64,000 bases of DNA, from assembly GCF_002042885.1 (NCBI RefSeq), contig NZ_MVFY01000002.1:414995-478994 (forward strand). Reading direction: 5' to 3'. The notes beneath the pieces are model-generated. The model made no database searches, was not told the DNA's origin, and was given only the letters and a program-made list of their open reading frames with translations. This document shows positions 25,656 through 34,695 of this stretch, piece after piece. Numbering within the stretch: position 1 is the stretch's first letter; every line of letters starts with the position of its first letter. Made by a program: the position numbers and the translations under genes. The stretch comes from Citrobacter portucalensis. Lineage in GTDB: Bacteria > Pseudomonadota > Gammaproteobacteria > Enterobacterales > Enterobacteriaceae.

Positions 25656-27047
25656 ATGAAGCGTAAATGGGTTTGTGCGTTGTTGAGCATGTTTTTCCCG
25701 CTGACGGTTATGGCCGCATTGACGACCGTCACCCCCAAAGGATTGACGGGCCCGTTAACCAATCCGGGGATTGGCGTGGCAAGTTTTCATCAGGGATACG
25801 GTGAAACGCTGGGGCTGGCGGACTATCCCAATACCGGATTTGAATACGAGCGTTTTTACTGGCGGGATCTGGAGCCAGTCGAAGGCCAGTACAATTTTGC
25901 GTTGGTGGATGATGCCTTCAAATACGCGGCGGCACATCGTCCTGCGATGAATGTCGGGTTACGATTTATGGCGCTTGCCGACCCGGCGGATGGCACTAAA
26001 ATTCCCGACTGGCTAATTAAAAAAGGCGTAAAAGGAACCTGGACGTCTGATAATAAGACGTTTATACCGGATTTAGACGATCCTCTGTTTATTCAATACA
26101 GCCAGCGTCTGTTGAACGCATTTGGTAAGCGCTACGATGGTAATGAGAATCTCGCGTTTGTTGATATTGGCATGGTGGGGTCGTGGGGAGAATGGCATAA
26201 CAGCAACTTCCCGAACCTGAAGCCATTACTGGAGCGATACACCACGGCGCAACTGGATCGCTACGTCGCGATGCACTTTTCTGCTTTCCCGGTGACACCA
26301 AAAATAATGTTGATAAGCGGCGGTCAAAGTCTGGCGAATGCGGTGGCGCGTGGGGCTGGGTGGCGTGCGGACTGTTGGGGGGACCTGCGCGTATTTTCGG
26401 ACACCTGGAACCATATGGCTGATGATTACCCGCAGCGATTGCTGGCTGCGCAGCAGAGTTATTCAGGGTTCAACGACGTCTGGAAACGTGCGCCGGTGAG
26501 TCTGGAGATCTGCTCGTATATGCAGGACTGGAAGAACACCTTTCACTATACACGTGCTGAAGTGCAGGGGATTTTTGACTGGGCGGTCAAGCAGCACGCC
26601 AGTACCATTAACCTGAAATCGAGAACGATACCCAGCGACTATCGACCGATTGTCGACGATGCGCTGACCAAATTGGGCTATCGATTTCGCCTTGCGTCCC
26701 TGAGCCATGAGTCCGTGTGGGACAGCGGACAAACGCTGACATTAAACAGTACCTGGTACAATGAGGGTGTCGCACCGATTTATCTGCCTTACATGCTGGC
26801 ATTCCGGGTCGTAGACAGCGCCAATAAGGTGGTGGCACAGGGGAATTCCGCGGAGGATATTCGCCGCTGGCTCCCCGGTAAGTATCAAGTCAGTTATGCG
26901 TTATCTATGCCAGGCCGACTGGCGAAAGGGCAATATGCGATTGAGGTTGCGATGCTGGATAAATCCGGTTTCGCGAGAATCAACTTTGCCAATGAAGGGA
27001 AGCAGAGCAACGGCTGGTACCAGGTATCAACAATAACGGTACGCTAG
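25656..27047 (+). CDS. Secreted DUF4874/DUF4832 protein
   Basis: 463 aa from the ATG at 25656, with GGAGG 11 bp upstream. Signal peptide MKRKWVCALLSMFFPLTVMA. The first half resembles a TIM-barrel glycoside-hydrolase fold: FYWRDLEPVEGQYNFALVDDAF, VDIGMVGSWGEWHN (acidic residue at the end of a strand) and a late YTRAEVQGIFDWAVKQHAS. The C-terminal half is a beta-sandwich (TLTLNSTWYNEGVAPIYLPYMLAF...). Last gene of the operon. Likely acts on the polymer in the periplasm or outside; hydrolase, lyase or binding roles are all open. Confidence 0.72.
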   Translation: MKRKWVCALLSMFFPLTVMAALTTVTPKGLTGPLTNPGIGVASFHQGYGETLGLADYPNTGFEYERFYWRDLEPVEGQYNFALVDDAFKYAAAHRPAMNVGLRFMALADPADGTKIPDWLIKKGVKGTWTSDNKTFIPDLDDPLFIQYSQRLLNAFGKRYDGNENLAFVDIGMVGSWGEWHNSNFPNLKPLLERYTTAQLDRYVAMHFSAFPVTPKIMLISGGQSLANAVARGAGWRADCWGDLRVFSDTWNHMADDYPQRLLAAQQSYSGFNDVWKRAPVSLEICSYMQDWKNTFHYTRAEVQGIFDWAVKQHASTINLKSRTIPSDYRPIVDDALTKLGYRFRLASLSHESVWDSGQTLTLNSTWYNEGVAPIYLPYMLAFRVVDSANKVVAQGNSAEDIRRWLPGKYQVSYALSMPGRLAKGQYAIEVAMLDKSGFARINFANEGKQSNGWYQVSTITVR

Positions 27048-27054
27048 TCAGACA

Positions 27055-27087
27055 CAGCAGCGAGCCTGACGGTCAGGCTCGCTGCTG
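27055..27087. terminator. Long perfect hairpin between convergent operons
   Basis: A 16-bp perfect inverted repeat (CAGCAGCGAGCCTGAC / GTCAGGCTCGCTGCTG) with a one-base centre fills the 46-bp gap between the secreted-protein gene and galE. There is no T-run on either side. The placement suggests a two-way transcript end. Confidence 0.75.
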
Positions 27088-27093
27088 AGAACA

Positions 27094-28110
27094 TTAAATT
27101 TGATACCCATTCGGGTTATTTTTTTGCCAGTTCCAGGTGTCACGCATCATTTCATCAAGGTTATAGATGGCCTTCCAACCTAGCTCTTTGTATGCCAGCG
27201 ATGGGTCAGACCAACATTCGGCAATATCTCCGGGTCTTCTGGCGACAAACTGATAATTAATTTTTGTCTGTGCCGCTTTTTCAAATGCCTCAATGAGGTC
27301 AAGTACGGAATACCCGACTCCAGTACCGAGATTAATCACTTTGTAAGCCGCGCCTTTGTTCTGGCAATCAAGTGCGGCTAAATGACCGGTCGCCAGATCC
27401 ATGACGTGAATATAATCACGCACACCGGTACCATCAGGGGTTGGATAATCATTACCGTACACCGACACGGTTTCCAGCTTACCAATCGCGACCTGGGAAA
27501 TATACGGAACCAGGTTATTAGGGATACCGTTAGGATCTTCACCAATCCGACCTGATGGATGGGCGCCAACCGGGTTGAAATAGCGCAGGCAGGTAATGCG
27601 AAAATCGGGTTGTGCACGTGAGAAATCGGCCAGAATTTGTTCGACCATCAACTTAGACGTGCCGTACGGATTAGTGGTACCACCCGTGCGCGATTGCTCG
27701 CTCAGCGGCACGCTTTCTGGATTACCATATACCGTGGCAGATGAGCTAAAAATGAAACGATTAACGCCAGCGGCCAGCATCTCATCCAGTAAAACCAGCG
27801 TTCCGGTAACGTTGTTTTCATAGTAGGCGAGGGGCTCTTTTATCGACTCTGAAACCGATTTGAGTCCCGCAAAATGAATGACATCGGTGATGTTATGGTC
27901 GGCGAAAATGTTTTTTAATGCCTGCCTGTCGAGAACATCGGCGATATAGACAATGGGCTCTCTTCCGGTGAGTTCCGCGACCCTGTCCAGCGAGATTCTG
28001 CTGGCGTTCGCCAGATTATCGATGACTACGACATCATCGCCTCTTTCCAGTAGCGTTAACACAGTATGTGAACCAATATAACCTGCACCACCAGTGACAA
28101 GAATTGCCAT
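27094..28110 (-). CDS. galE: UDP-glucose 4-epimerase GalE
   Basis: 338-aa SDR epimerase, the standard size. The NAD-binding motif [11 protein letters not shown] starts at residue 5, with the catalytic Ser in FSSSATVYG and the YxxxK in [12 protein letters not shown]. It interconverts UDP-glucose and UDP-galactose. Located beside a polysaccharide operon rather than galTKM, it probably supplies UDP-galactose to the glycosyltransferases and may be a second galE copy in this genome. Convergent with the operon, so separately transcribed. Confidence 0.94.
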   Translation of the reverse strand: MAILVTGGAGYIGSHTVLTLLERGDDVVVIDNLANASRISLDRVAELTGREPIVYIADVLDRQALKNIFADHNITDVIHFAGLKSVSESIKEPLAYYENNVTGTLVLLDEMLAAGVNRFIFSSSATVYGNPESVPLSEQSRTGGTTNPYGTSKLMVEQILADFSRAQPDFRITCLRYFNPVGAHPSGRIGEDPNGIPNNLVPYISQVAIGKLETVSVYGNDYPTPDGTGVRDYIHVMDLATGHLAALDCQNKGAAYKVINLGTGVGYSVLDLIEAFEKAAQTKINYQFVARRPGDIAECWSDPSLAYKELGWKAIYNLDEMMRDTWNWQKNNPNGYQI

Positions 28111-28177
28111 ACAGACTCCAGAAAAATGCTATAAACCCGAGCGATTTTCTACCAATGCCACCCGAGGATCCAGTGAA

Positions 28178-29116
28178 TCAGTTATTTTGCCGGGTAAGGT
28201 AAGTGTTTCTGTATTTTATCATACATTTATATGATATTTTTTTAAAGATTGCCAACAGACTGAACTTATTAATTTTTGTATCATAAACAATATAGTTATT
28301 TGAGAAGTTCAGCGTGTGGACGCCATCACTGTGGTTGATCGACGAATTGATTTGTTCGATCAGAGCTTCAGCAAAATTAGCGTCATTCAGCGTCACTAAT
28401 TCTTTGATATAGATTGATTTTCCATAAGTTTCAGGCGTGCATTCCTGAGTAAGGAAGTATATTTTGTTATCAACATGATAAGGGGCACCCGCTCCCCGAT
28501 GATGAGGATTGCTCACCTTCAACGCCGGGGTAATCCGCTGCCATTGTCCATAAATATGATCTGTCGAATGAATAATTATTTCGTTATCCATCGTGGTGGA
28601 CAACAGATAACAGGTTTCATTAATTGAGATAAATACGTTGTCGGTTAATTTGGTATCAGAGATTAAAACTTTAACTTGCTTCCAGCGTGCAGGGAACTCA
28701 ATTGACTGAAACAGTATTACCTCTTTTCTTTCTGAAGACTCGGGGATCATGAACAGTTGATCGTTGATATGTATCAGATAAGGGAAAGACAAATGACACT
28801 TTAAGTCGTCAAAGCCTTCAAGCCTAATATCTTCAAGTTCAACCAGATCACGGTCAAGAACGCGACATCGTAGCGTGCCTTTTGAGTTACGAAAGCTAAA
28901 AGCTTCATAGAAAACATACAGTTTATCGTCTTTTTCAATCAGAAAAGGATCGGCCTGAAATGTATATTTCTTTTTTAACTGCTGCGCAGTGGAATTGCTT
29001 AATATCTCCAGAGTGTTGTCGGGGAATAAGTGTGTACCATTATCCTTAATAAGCATGATATCCCACGACTCATGATAAAATATCATATTTATTATTTTTT
29101 TTATTTTTGCTTGCAT
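28178..29116 (-). CDS. GINT1-like beta-propeller protein (putative glycan-acting)
   Basis: 312 aa from the ATG at 29114-29116, which has AAGGAG at a 9-nt spacing. No signal peptide. Successive propeller-like blades carry repeated patterns (FQADPFLIEKDDKLYVFYEAF, LSFPYLIHINDQLFMIPES, FISINETCYLLSTT, HHRGAGAPYHVDNKIYFLTQE) as in GH43/GH68-type five-blade folds. I recall this sequence type as the N-terminal region of plant glucosamine inositolphosphorylceramide transferase and as a stand-alone protein in bacterial glycan loci. It is A+T-rich, unlike galE. Activity unknown. Confidence 0.6.
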   Translation of the reverse strand: MQAKIKKIINMIFYHESWDIMLIKDNGTHLFPDNTLEILSNSTAQQLKKKYTFQADPFLIEKDDKLYVFYEAFSFRNSKGTLRCRVLDRDLVELEDIRLEGFDDLKCHLSFPYLIHINDQLFMIPESSERKEVILFQSIEFPARWKQVKVLISDTKLTDNVFISINETCYLLSTTMDNEIIIHSTDHIYGQWQRITPALKVSNPHHRGAGAPYHVDNKIYFLTQECTPETYGKSIYIKELVTLNDANFAEALIEQINSSINHSDGVHTLNFSNNYIVYDTKINKFSLLAIFKKISYKCMIKYRNTYLTRQNN

Positions 29117-29324
29117 TCGTACCGGCTCCTTTTTATCGCCTGCACCATGTATGAACAGCTGTCTGTACTCTGTGCATGAGACCTGTCGCAATATTTTATA
29201 ATATGTGCGAAATCCGATGTAGGAACACCAGTAGCTATTTTAAAGCTAGTCGCAAGTCTGTGCTTTGTCTATAGCACAAAAGTAGGTAAAAGCTATCCAG
29301 AGCATCCTTGCTCCAGTGGGGGAA

Positions 29325-29960
29325 TTACTCGAAATGCACCTGCGGGTTATCTGCAAGGGAAACGTAGGTTTTGCTGTTTTTATCCAGGGTACGGATTTCA
29401 CCGCTTTCGATGTCATACACCCAACCGTGCAGACGAAGCGCATTATTGCGCAGCCCAACCGCGACACAAGGATGCGTTTTAATGTTGTTAAGCTGTGCGA
29501 TAACGTTTTCTTCCACCATGGCGTTAACTTTATCTATTGGGTTATCCCAGGTTTTTTTATCGACCACGGCTTTCGCGGCATCGGCATAGTGCAGCCAGTG
29601 AGCGACAGCGGGCATTGGATCCAGGGGCTGGCTATCGGCAATGGCTTTCATTGCGCCACAATTAGAGTGACCGCAGATGACGATATCCGTTACGCCAAGT
29701 GCGACAACCGCGTATTCGATGGTTGCGGATACACCACCCGGTTCCGGACCAAATGACGGTACGATATTACCGGCGTTGCGGATAACGAAAAGCTGTCCTG
29801 GATCTTGCTGAGTAACGAGTTCTGGTACCAGACGGCTATCGGAACAGGAGATGAAAAGTGCCTTAGGATTCTGGCTGGATGCCAGGCTGCGGAAGAGTTC
29901 CTTGCGTTGAGGGAAAATCTCTTTTTGGAAGTTGAGGAAGCCCTCGATGATATGTTGCAT
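29325..29960 (-). CDS. Beta-class carbonic anhydrase, CynT type
   Basis: 211-aa zinc enzyme interconverting CO2 and bicarbonate. The first ligand pair lies in [12 protein letters not shown] (Cys and Asp/Arg dyad), the second in [11 protein letters not shown] (His and Cys). The wording [26 protein letters not shown] is that of E. coli CynT rather than Can. No cynS (cyanase) or cynR lies beside it, so the cyanate role of CynT is not supported; general bicarbonate supply or pH homeostasis is more likely. Confidence 0.9.
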   Translation of the reverse strand: MQHIIEGFLNFQKEIFPQRKELFRSLASSQNPKALFISCSDSRLVPELVTQQDPGQLFVIRNAGNIVPSFGPEPGGVSATIEYAVVALGVTDIVICGHSNCGAMKAIADSQPLDPMPAVAHWLHYADAAKAVVDKKTWDNPIDKVNAMVEENVIAQLNNIKTHPCVAVGLRNNALRLHGWVYDIESGEIRTLDKNSKTYVSLADNPQVHFE

Positions 29961-30114
29961 AGCAGTGTCTCTTGTCTCTGTTTAAGCAGGTTATGATGAA
30001 GATCACACTTTCCAGTTTAACACCAGCCGACAGAAGGGAAAGACTTTATAGCAGTTCAGCAACATCTTTGGATAATTTTGCCCCACCGTGGCAGGGCAAA
30101 TCGTGTGATATACG

Positions 30115-31287
30115 CTATGCGTTCTGCCATTTCTGGTATGCCGCTTTTAGCCTGTTCATCGCGTCTACCAGTACCGGGCGCGGGCAGCCAACGTTGAGTC
30201 TCATGTGCCCCTCTCCACCGGGACCGTATTGCGCCCCAGGTGACAGGCCAAGCCTGGCGTCATGCACAAAAAAAGCGCTTAGCTGCTCATCGCTGAGATC
30301 CATTTTTTCCGCATTCAGAAATAACAGATACGACGCGCCGCCATACACTATTGAGATCAAAGGACAGTGCTTTTCAATTTCACTTTTCACAAACGCTACA
30401 TTGTCGGCCAGATAGGCCAATAATTTCTGGTGCCAGTCGGCGCAATGGGTAAAAGCGCTATAAATGGCCGCCTGCTGCAATGAATGCGTCTCGGCAAGGT
30501 AGCAGTTATCCAGAAAGTGGTAGAACTGATGGCGTAATTCATCATTCTTAATAATGGCGATTCCGCCCTGGATCGCCGCCGTATTGAAGGTCTTGCTGAT
30601 GGAAGTAAGCACGATTGACCGACTATCTGGCGCTTCATCAACAGTAAAAAACGGCAAATGGCGCTTTCCTGGCAGGGTTAAATCACTGTGCACTTCATCA
30701 GACAGAATGATGACGCCAGCCTGCTGGCAATAGTGGCTTATTTTTTCCAACGTTTCCCGCGACCACACCATTCCACCTGGATTATGCGGTGAAGGGAACA
30801 AAAACATTTTGCACTGCTTGAGTTTCTCTCTGAAATCATGCCAGTCAAATTCATAGTGCCCGTTTTTCTCAATGAGGCGCGTCTGAATCAAATTCCTACC
30901 GCTGGTGTTTACCAGATTAGGATAGGGATCATAGATTGGCGTACAGGTTAAAATATTATCGCCTGGACGGGTAAGCGCCATTAAAGAGAGTACGATAGTT
31001 TTTATAACACCGGGAATAAAATGTAACCAGTGTGCCTTGATATCGGCATCATACTGTTGTGCATACCAATGAATAACAGATTCTTTCCATTGTGGATAAT
31101 CCAGGTTATAGCCTTGCACAGGCTGCGACACCACCGAACGCAGCGTGCTCATGATTGGCTCTGGTGTCGCAAAATCCATATCTGCAATCCACAGCGGTAA
31201 TACATCGGTGGTACCGTACATCTGTTGTAATTGCCCGTATTTACGACAATTAACATCCCTTGTGACAATATCATCAAACAAAGACAT
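30115..31287 (-). CDS. MalY/PatB-family cystathionine beta-lyase
   Basis: 390-aa fold-type I PLP enzyme, the same length as E. coli MalY. The start at 31285-31287 (MSLFDDIVTRDVN) has GGAG upstream. Family marks: LPLWIADMDFATPEPI, YDPYPNLV, SPHNPGGMVW, SDEVHSDL and the PLP lysine in TSISKTFNTAAIQGG. It cleaves C-S bonds of cystathionine, cysteine or related S-conjugates. It follows nhaC after 123 bp on the same strand; this pairing recurs in other bacteria and suggests an S-amino-acid role rather than maltose regulation. Confidence 0.85.
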   Translation of the reverse strand: MSLFDDIVTRDVNCRKYGQLQQMYGTTDVLPLWIADMDFATPEPIMSTLRSVVSQPVQGYNLDYPQWKESVIHWYAQQYDADIKAHWLHFIPGVIKTIVLSLMALTRPGDNILTCTPIYDPYPNLVNTSGRNLIQTRLIEKNGHYEFDWHDFREKLKQCKMFLFPSPHNPGGMVWSRETLEKISHYCQQAGVIILSDEVHSDLTLPGKRHLPFFTVDEAPDSRSIVLTSISKTFNTAAIQGGIAIIKNDELRHQFYHFLDNCYLAETHSLQQAAIYSAFTHCADWHQKLLAYLADNVAFVKSEIEKHCPLISIVYGGASYLLFLNAEKMDLSDEQLSAFFVHDARLGLSPGAQYGPGGEGHMRLNVGCPRPVLVDAMNRLKAAYQKWQNA

Positions 31288-31383
31288 TGTTGACTCCTGG
31301 AAAGTCTCTGAAAATAGTGTAAGCAACGCAAAAGCGAAGAATGTTTATGTATATCTAATGGATATATTTAATTTACCCTGGTG

Positions 31384-31402
31384 ATAGCTAATATTTAGCT
31401 AT
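31384..31402. promoter_or_regulatory. Perfect palindrome between nhaC and the malY-like gene
   Basis: ATAGCTAA-TAT-TTAGCTAT: eight-base arms and a three-base centre, just beyond the nhaC stop and 97-115 bp upstream of the lyase start. The symmetry fits a dimeric repressor operator. No matching regulator was recognised nearby. Confidence 0.45.
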
Positions 31403-31410
31403 TTAGTAGT

Positions 31411-32871
31411 CTATGATTTTTGCTCAACCATATTCTCAGTGGCTTCATTGGGCTCATATTTAGCAATGCCAATACCGGTTGCCGCCCACAGTAGGGCAAA
31501 GATGACACCGCTGTAACAGAGGATTGCCCAGGGCAAGTAATCAAGCGTGGCAACGCCCAGCATAGTGGCGCAGTAAACGCCTGAGGCAGACCATGGGATA
31601 ATCGGTTCGACAACGGTTCCGGCATCTTCAGTGGTTCGCGAGAGGTTTTTTGCCGCAAGACCTCGCTTTTTGTACTCCTCTTTAAAGGCATCACCGCACA
31701 GCAGTAACGGTAAGGTCCCATTTGCCGTGCAGGCACAGATGGTAAATGTCGTCACAATCGTGGTAGCCACCAGGCGGAATGTGGATTTAACGCCTTTTGT
31801 CAGTGCGTTTATCACGGTGTGCAGAGAGCCTGTCGCACTCATTGCCCCGGCAAAGCTGAAGGCGCTGAAAACGGTAACGAAGCTGCTAAACATTGAAATA
31901 GCGCCGCCTCGCTCCAGTAAGCGGGAAACATCGGAAGACAGTGTCGGCAGATTATCTCCGGTAAGCATTGCGAGCTTAAAGCCACTGACCACGGATTCGC
32001 CGACAGAGGATGCCGTGAATTGCTGAAAGACTAACGCCAAAATCATTGAGACTATCGTAGATAAAAAGAGCATCGGAATGGGCGGTCTTTTTGACAGTGA
32101 GCCATATAAAACGATGATCGGCGGGAGTAGCAGCAGAATATTAAAGTGATAAATCTGACCAATAGAATTCATTAAGTTGGTGATATTTTCTGGCGCGCTG
32201 GACGAGGCATCAATGCCCATGCCCATATAGCTGTAAACGACGCAGCAAATAATAAAACCCGGGCCGGTAGTCCACAGCAGGTGGCCGATATGCGAGTACA
32301 GGTTTACCCCGGCAGCCAGTGCAGCCATGTTGGTTGAATCAGAAACCGGTGAGAGCTTATCACCAAACCAGCAGCCTGAAACAATAGCACCAGCGGCAAT
32401 GGGCAGCGAGACATTCAGACCAATCGCTACGCCAATCATGGCAATACCAACGGTCCCTATAGAACCCCAGGAGGTACCGGTGCATACTGAGATCAGTGCT
32501 CCCAGCATAAATGCCGAAATATAGAAATATTGAGGGTTAATCCACTTCAGACCATAATAAATCATCATTGGAATAGTACCTGACACCATCCATGCGCCAA
32601 TTAAGAAACCGATACTGGCGACGATTAATATGACCGGCAGCGCTTCAGATATTTTATTGCAAATAGATTGTAGAATGTCATCCCACGTGTAGCCGTGAGC
32701 GATGGCGATAAACGAGGCGGCTGCCGTTCCCATCAGGATCATGGGTTCAGCACGAATATTGAAGATAAAATATCCGATGCTAATCCCGCCCAGCATAACT
32801 ACCATGGGTAAAACTGACCAAAAGAAAGACAATGGCTTTCTGTTGTTGGGGGTACAGTTATTTAATTCCAT
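31411..32871 (-). CDS. NhaC-family Na+/H+ antiporter
   Basis: 486-aa inner-membrane protein. The ATG at 32869-32871 (MELNNCTPNNRKPLSFF) has GGGAT upstream. About 11-12 hydrophobic helices, with the NhaC-family stretches CTGTSWGSIGTVGIAMIGV, GCWFGDKLSPVSDSTNMAA and TANGTLPLLLCGDAF. Members exchange Na+ for H+, or organic anions such as malate/lactate. Its linkage to the MalY-like lyase suggests it may carry a sulphur amino-acid-related ion; this is inference. Confidence 0.88.
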   Translation of the reverse strand: MELNNCTPNNRKPLSFFWSVLPMVVMLGGISIGYFIFNIRAEPMILMGTAAASFIAIAHGYTWDDILQSICNKISEALPVILIVASIGFLIGAWMVSGTIPMMIYYGLKWINPQYFYISAFMLGALISVCTGTSWGSIGTVGIAMIGVAIGLNVSLPIAAGAIVSGCWFGDKLSPVSDSTNMAALAAGVNLYSHIGHLLWTTGPGFIICCVVYSYMGMGIDASSSAPENITNLMNSIGQIYHFNILLLLPPIIVLYGSLSKRPPIPMLFLSTIVSMILALVFQQFTASSVGESVVSGFKLAMLTGDNLPTLSSDVSRLLERGGAISMFSSFVTVFSAFSFAGAMSATGSLHTVINALTKGVKSTFRLVATTIVTTFTICACTANGTLPLLLCGDAFKEEYKKRGLAAKNLSRTTEDAGTVVEPIIPWSASGVYCATMLGVATLDYLPWAILCYSGVIFALLWAATGIGIAKYEPNEATENMVEQKS

Positions 32872-33064
32872 AATTTCATCCCAATCATTAATGGTTGAAC
32901 ACGTCAAATAAATACCTGCTACAGGTCACTCATGTCTGAGTAACATAGTTGCCAGAGTTCATGGCTGAACCCTATTTTATTAACTGTTGCAGATTATCTT
33001 TTTTGACCTGCTATTCTGGTACTTATATTTTAGTAGTAAGGTAAGAGAACGTTTGTTGAATAAA

Positions 33065-34003
33065 TTACCCCTCGGCATAAGGTGAATGATGTCGGCGTTG
33101 TTGACTCAATTTTCGATACTGCTGTGGCGGCATGCCGACGTATTTATGGAACGAACTGTAAAATCGACTGCTGGAGCGAAAACCTGCAATTGTAGCGATA
33201 TCCAGAATTGTTTTATCCGTATCACTGAGTAAAGCCCGCACATGGTTGATGCGCATCGCGGTAATATACTGTTTCATCGTCAGTTGCATCACCCGATGAA
33301 AAATACCCATCGCATAATTGGGATTGAGCTTAACGTGTTCGGCAATAGCATCAACCGTAAGCTGTTTGTCGCAGTTGGCGGCAATAAACTCCAGCATCTG
33401 GCTGACGTAAAACTGTGAATGCCGTGAAATACTGTTTTTCTGGGTGCGCGACGTTTTGTTACCCAGTACCGGCCGCCAGCCAGCGAGGCTAAAGCGCTTG
33501 AGCATCAGCGCGATTTCATCAATGGCTAACTGGCGAATTTGTTCGTTATCGCTATTGAGTTCATTCTGCCAACGCCGTACTTCAAACGCGCTCAGCTGCT
33601 GTGAAGCCAACGAAGTAATCACCATCCCGTGGGTTACGTGATTAATCAGCTCCCTGTCCAGCGGCCAGGATAAAAACAGATGCATCGGTAAGTTGAAGAT
33701 GGCCATCTGTTTACAGTGTCCGGCATCCGTGAGTTGATGGGGAGTACAGGCCCAGAACAAGGTGATAAAACCCTGTTTGCTCTTCACCACTTCGTCATTA
33801 AAAAGATACTCCACATCACCATCAAATGGCACGTTCACCTCAACCTGGCCATGCCAGTGGCTGTAGGTCATAGCCAGCGGCGCCCGCAGTTCGACATCCA
33901 TACGCTGATACTCGGAATAGAGCGCCAGCGGACTTCGCGACTTTTTCTCATAGCTACGACACATATGAGGGTCGAGCGGCAGCTGCGGGGTACTTTTTGC
34001 CAT
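33065..34003 (-). CDS. melR: AraC-family regulator MelR
   Basis: 312 aa from the ATG at 34001-34003. The N-terminal cupin part (RSPLALYSEYQRMDVELRAP, HWHGQVEVNVPFDGDVEYLF, ITLFWACTPHQLTD, NLPMHLFLSWPLDRELINHVTHGMVI) follows E. coli MelR nearly word for word as I remember it. The C-terminal double HTH (HVKLNPNYAMGIFHRVMQLT, TILDIATIAGFRSSSRFYSSF) is also MelR-like. MelR activates melAB in response to melibiose, but no melA or melB is next to it: the upstream side carries a cigR remnant. Either an orphan regulator or one acting at a distance. Confidence 0.8.
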   Translation of the reverse strand: MAKSTPQLPLDPHMCRSYEKKSRSPLALYSEYQRMDVELRAPLAMTYSHWHGQVEVNVPFDGDVEYLFNDEVVKSKQGFITLFWACTPHQLTDAGHCKQMAIFNLPMHLFLSWPLDRELINHVTHGMVITSLASQQLSAFEVRRWQNELNSDNEQIRQLAIDEIALMLKRFSLAGWRPVLGNKTSRTQKNSISRHSQFYVSQMLEFIAANCDKQLTVDAIAEHVKLNPNYAMGIFHRVMQLTMKQYITAMRINHVRALLSDTDKTILDIATIAGFRSSSRFYSSFHKYVGMPPQQYRKLSQQRRHHSPYAEG

Positions 34004-34226
34004 TATGGTTGGGTTCCTGGATAGTGATTCCGGCCATGGGGTAACGCCAAAGCATGAACATAGCTTAACCGAAAAAAAACGTCGTTTTCTCTCCATTTTC
34101 GCGAAGTTATTCCCAAAAACTCAGATCCTGTGCCTGTCGCTTGCCGATCTGAGATAGCGGGAATGGCGAGCTGTAATCTCAAAAACGCTCAATCTGGGGA
34201 GCCCATGGCAAAGCAACATCCTTAAC

Positions 34227-34475
34227 GTGGCCAGGCAGTATGCCGTCAGATACGGTCTAACGGGCTATAAGTCACTGCCTCCAGGTATTGCCAAAAATCT
34301 GGCGCGAGGAAAACCGCTTCCTCCGGGGATCGCCAGGAAGAGCGTTCCGCCATCAATGTTGAATCAACTTCCGTATTACCCGGGCTATGAATGGCAGGTT
34401 ATTGGCGATAATCTGGTGCTGATTGCACTGAGCACGGCGATTGTCACCGCTGTTATTAATGGTGTGTTTGATTAA
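34227..34475 (+). pseudogene. 5'-truncated cigR-like (RcnB-family) remnant
   Basis: The open frame encodes 82 residues: ARQYAVRYGLTGYKSLPPGI, then LARGKPLPPGIA, LPYYPGYEWQVIGDNLVLI and a C-terminal hydrophobic tail. This is the C-terminal RcnB-type domain of CigR, a secreted protein known from Salmonella SPI-3 whose full form is about 150-160 residues. There is no signal peptide, no good SD, and an in-frame TAG at 34155-34157, so the 5' half is gone. The GTG at 34227 is only the first possible start. A good terminator follows. Probably a pseudogene left by a deletion. Confidence 0.68.
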
Positions 34476-34497
34476 GTTTCAACACCATGTCCAGACG

Positions 34498-34527
34498 AAA
34501 GGCCATGTTATTAACATGGCCTTTTTG
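34498..34527 (+). terminator. Rho-independent terminator after the cigR remnant
   Basis: Stem AAAGGCCATGTTA / TAACATGGCCTTT with a one-base centre, ending in TTTTT at 34522-34526. It lies 23 bp after the stop of the remnant and is the clearest intrinsic terminator in the window. Confidence 0.88.
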
Positions 34528-34695
34528 TTGTGCATAATTCACTAAGGATCACCTGCATAATCAAAGAATTATATTTTGCACATTTCCCAGTTAATATCTG
34601 ATAGTTCCGACATGGATCACAATCGCAGTTAAATGAGTTGGCTTGCCGTTGGAGCATCTCCATTATGTGCCTTTTCTTAACAAGGATTACGTTTT

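Noticed and set aside
29299..29312. GAGCA-TCCT-TGCTC stem as a terminator for the carbonic anhydrase gene
   Set aside because: Only five base pairs and no T-run; too weak to list as a feature.
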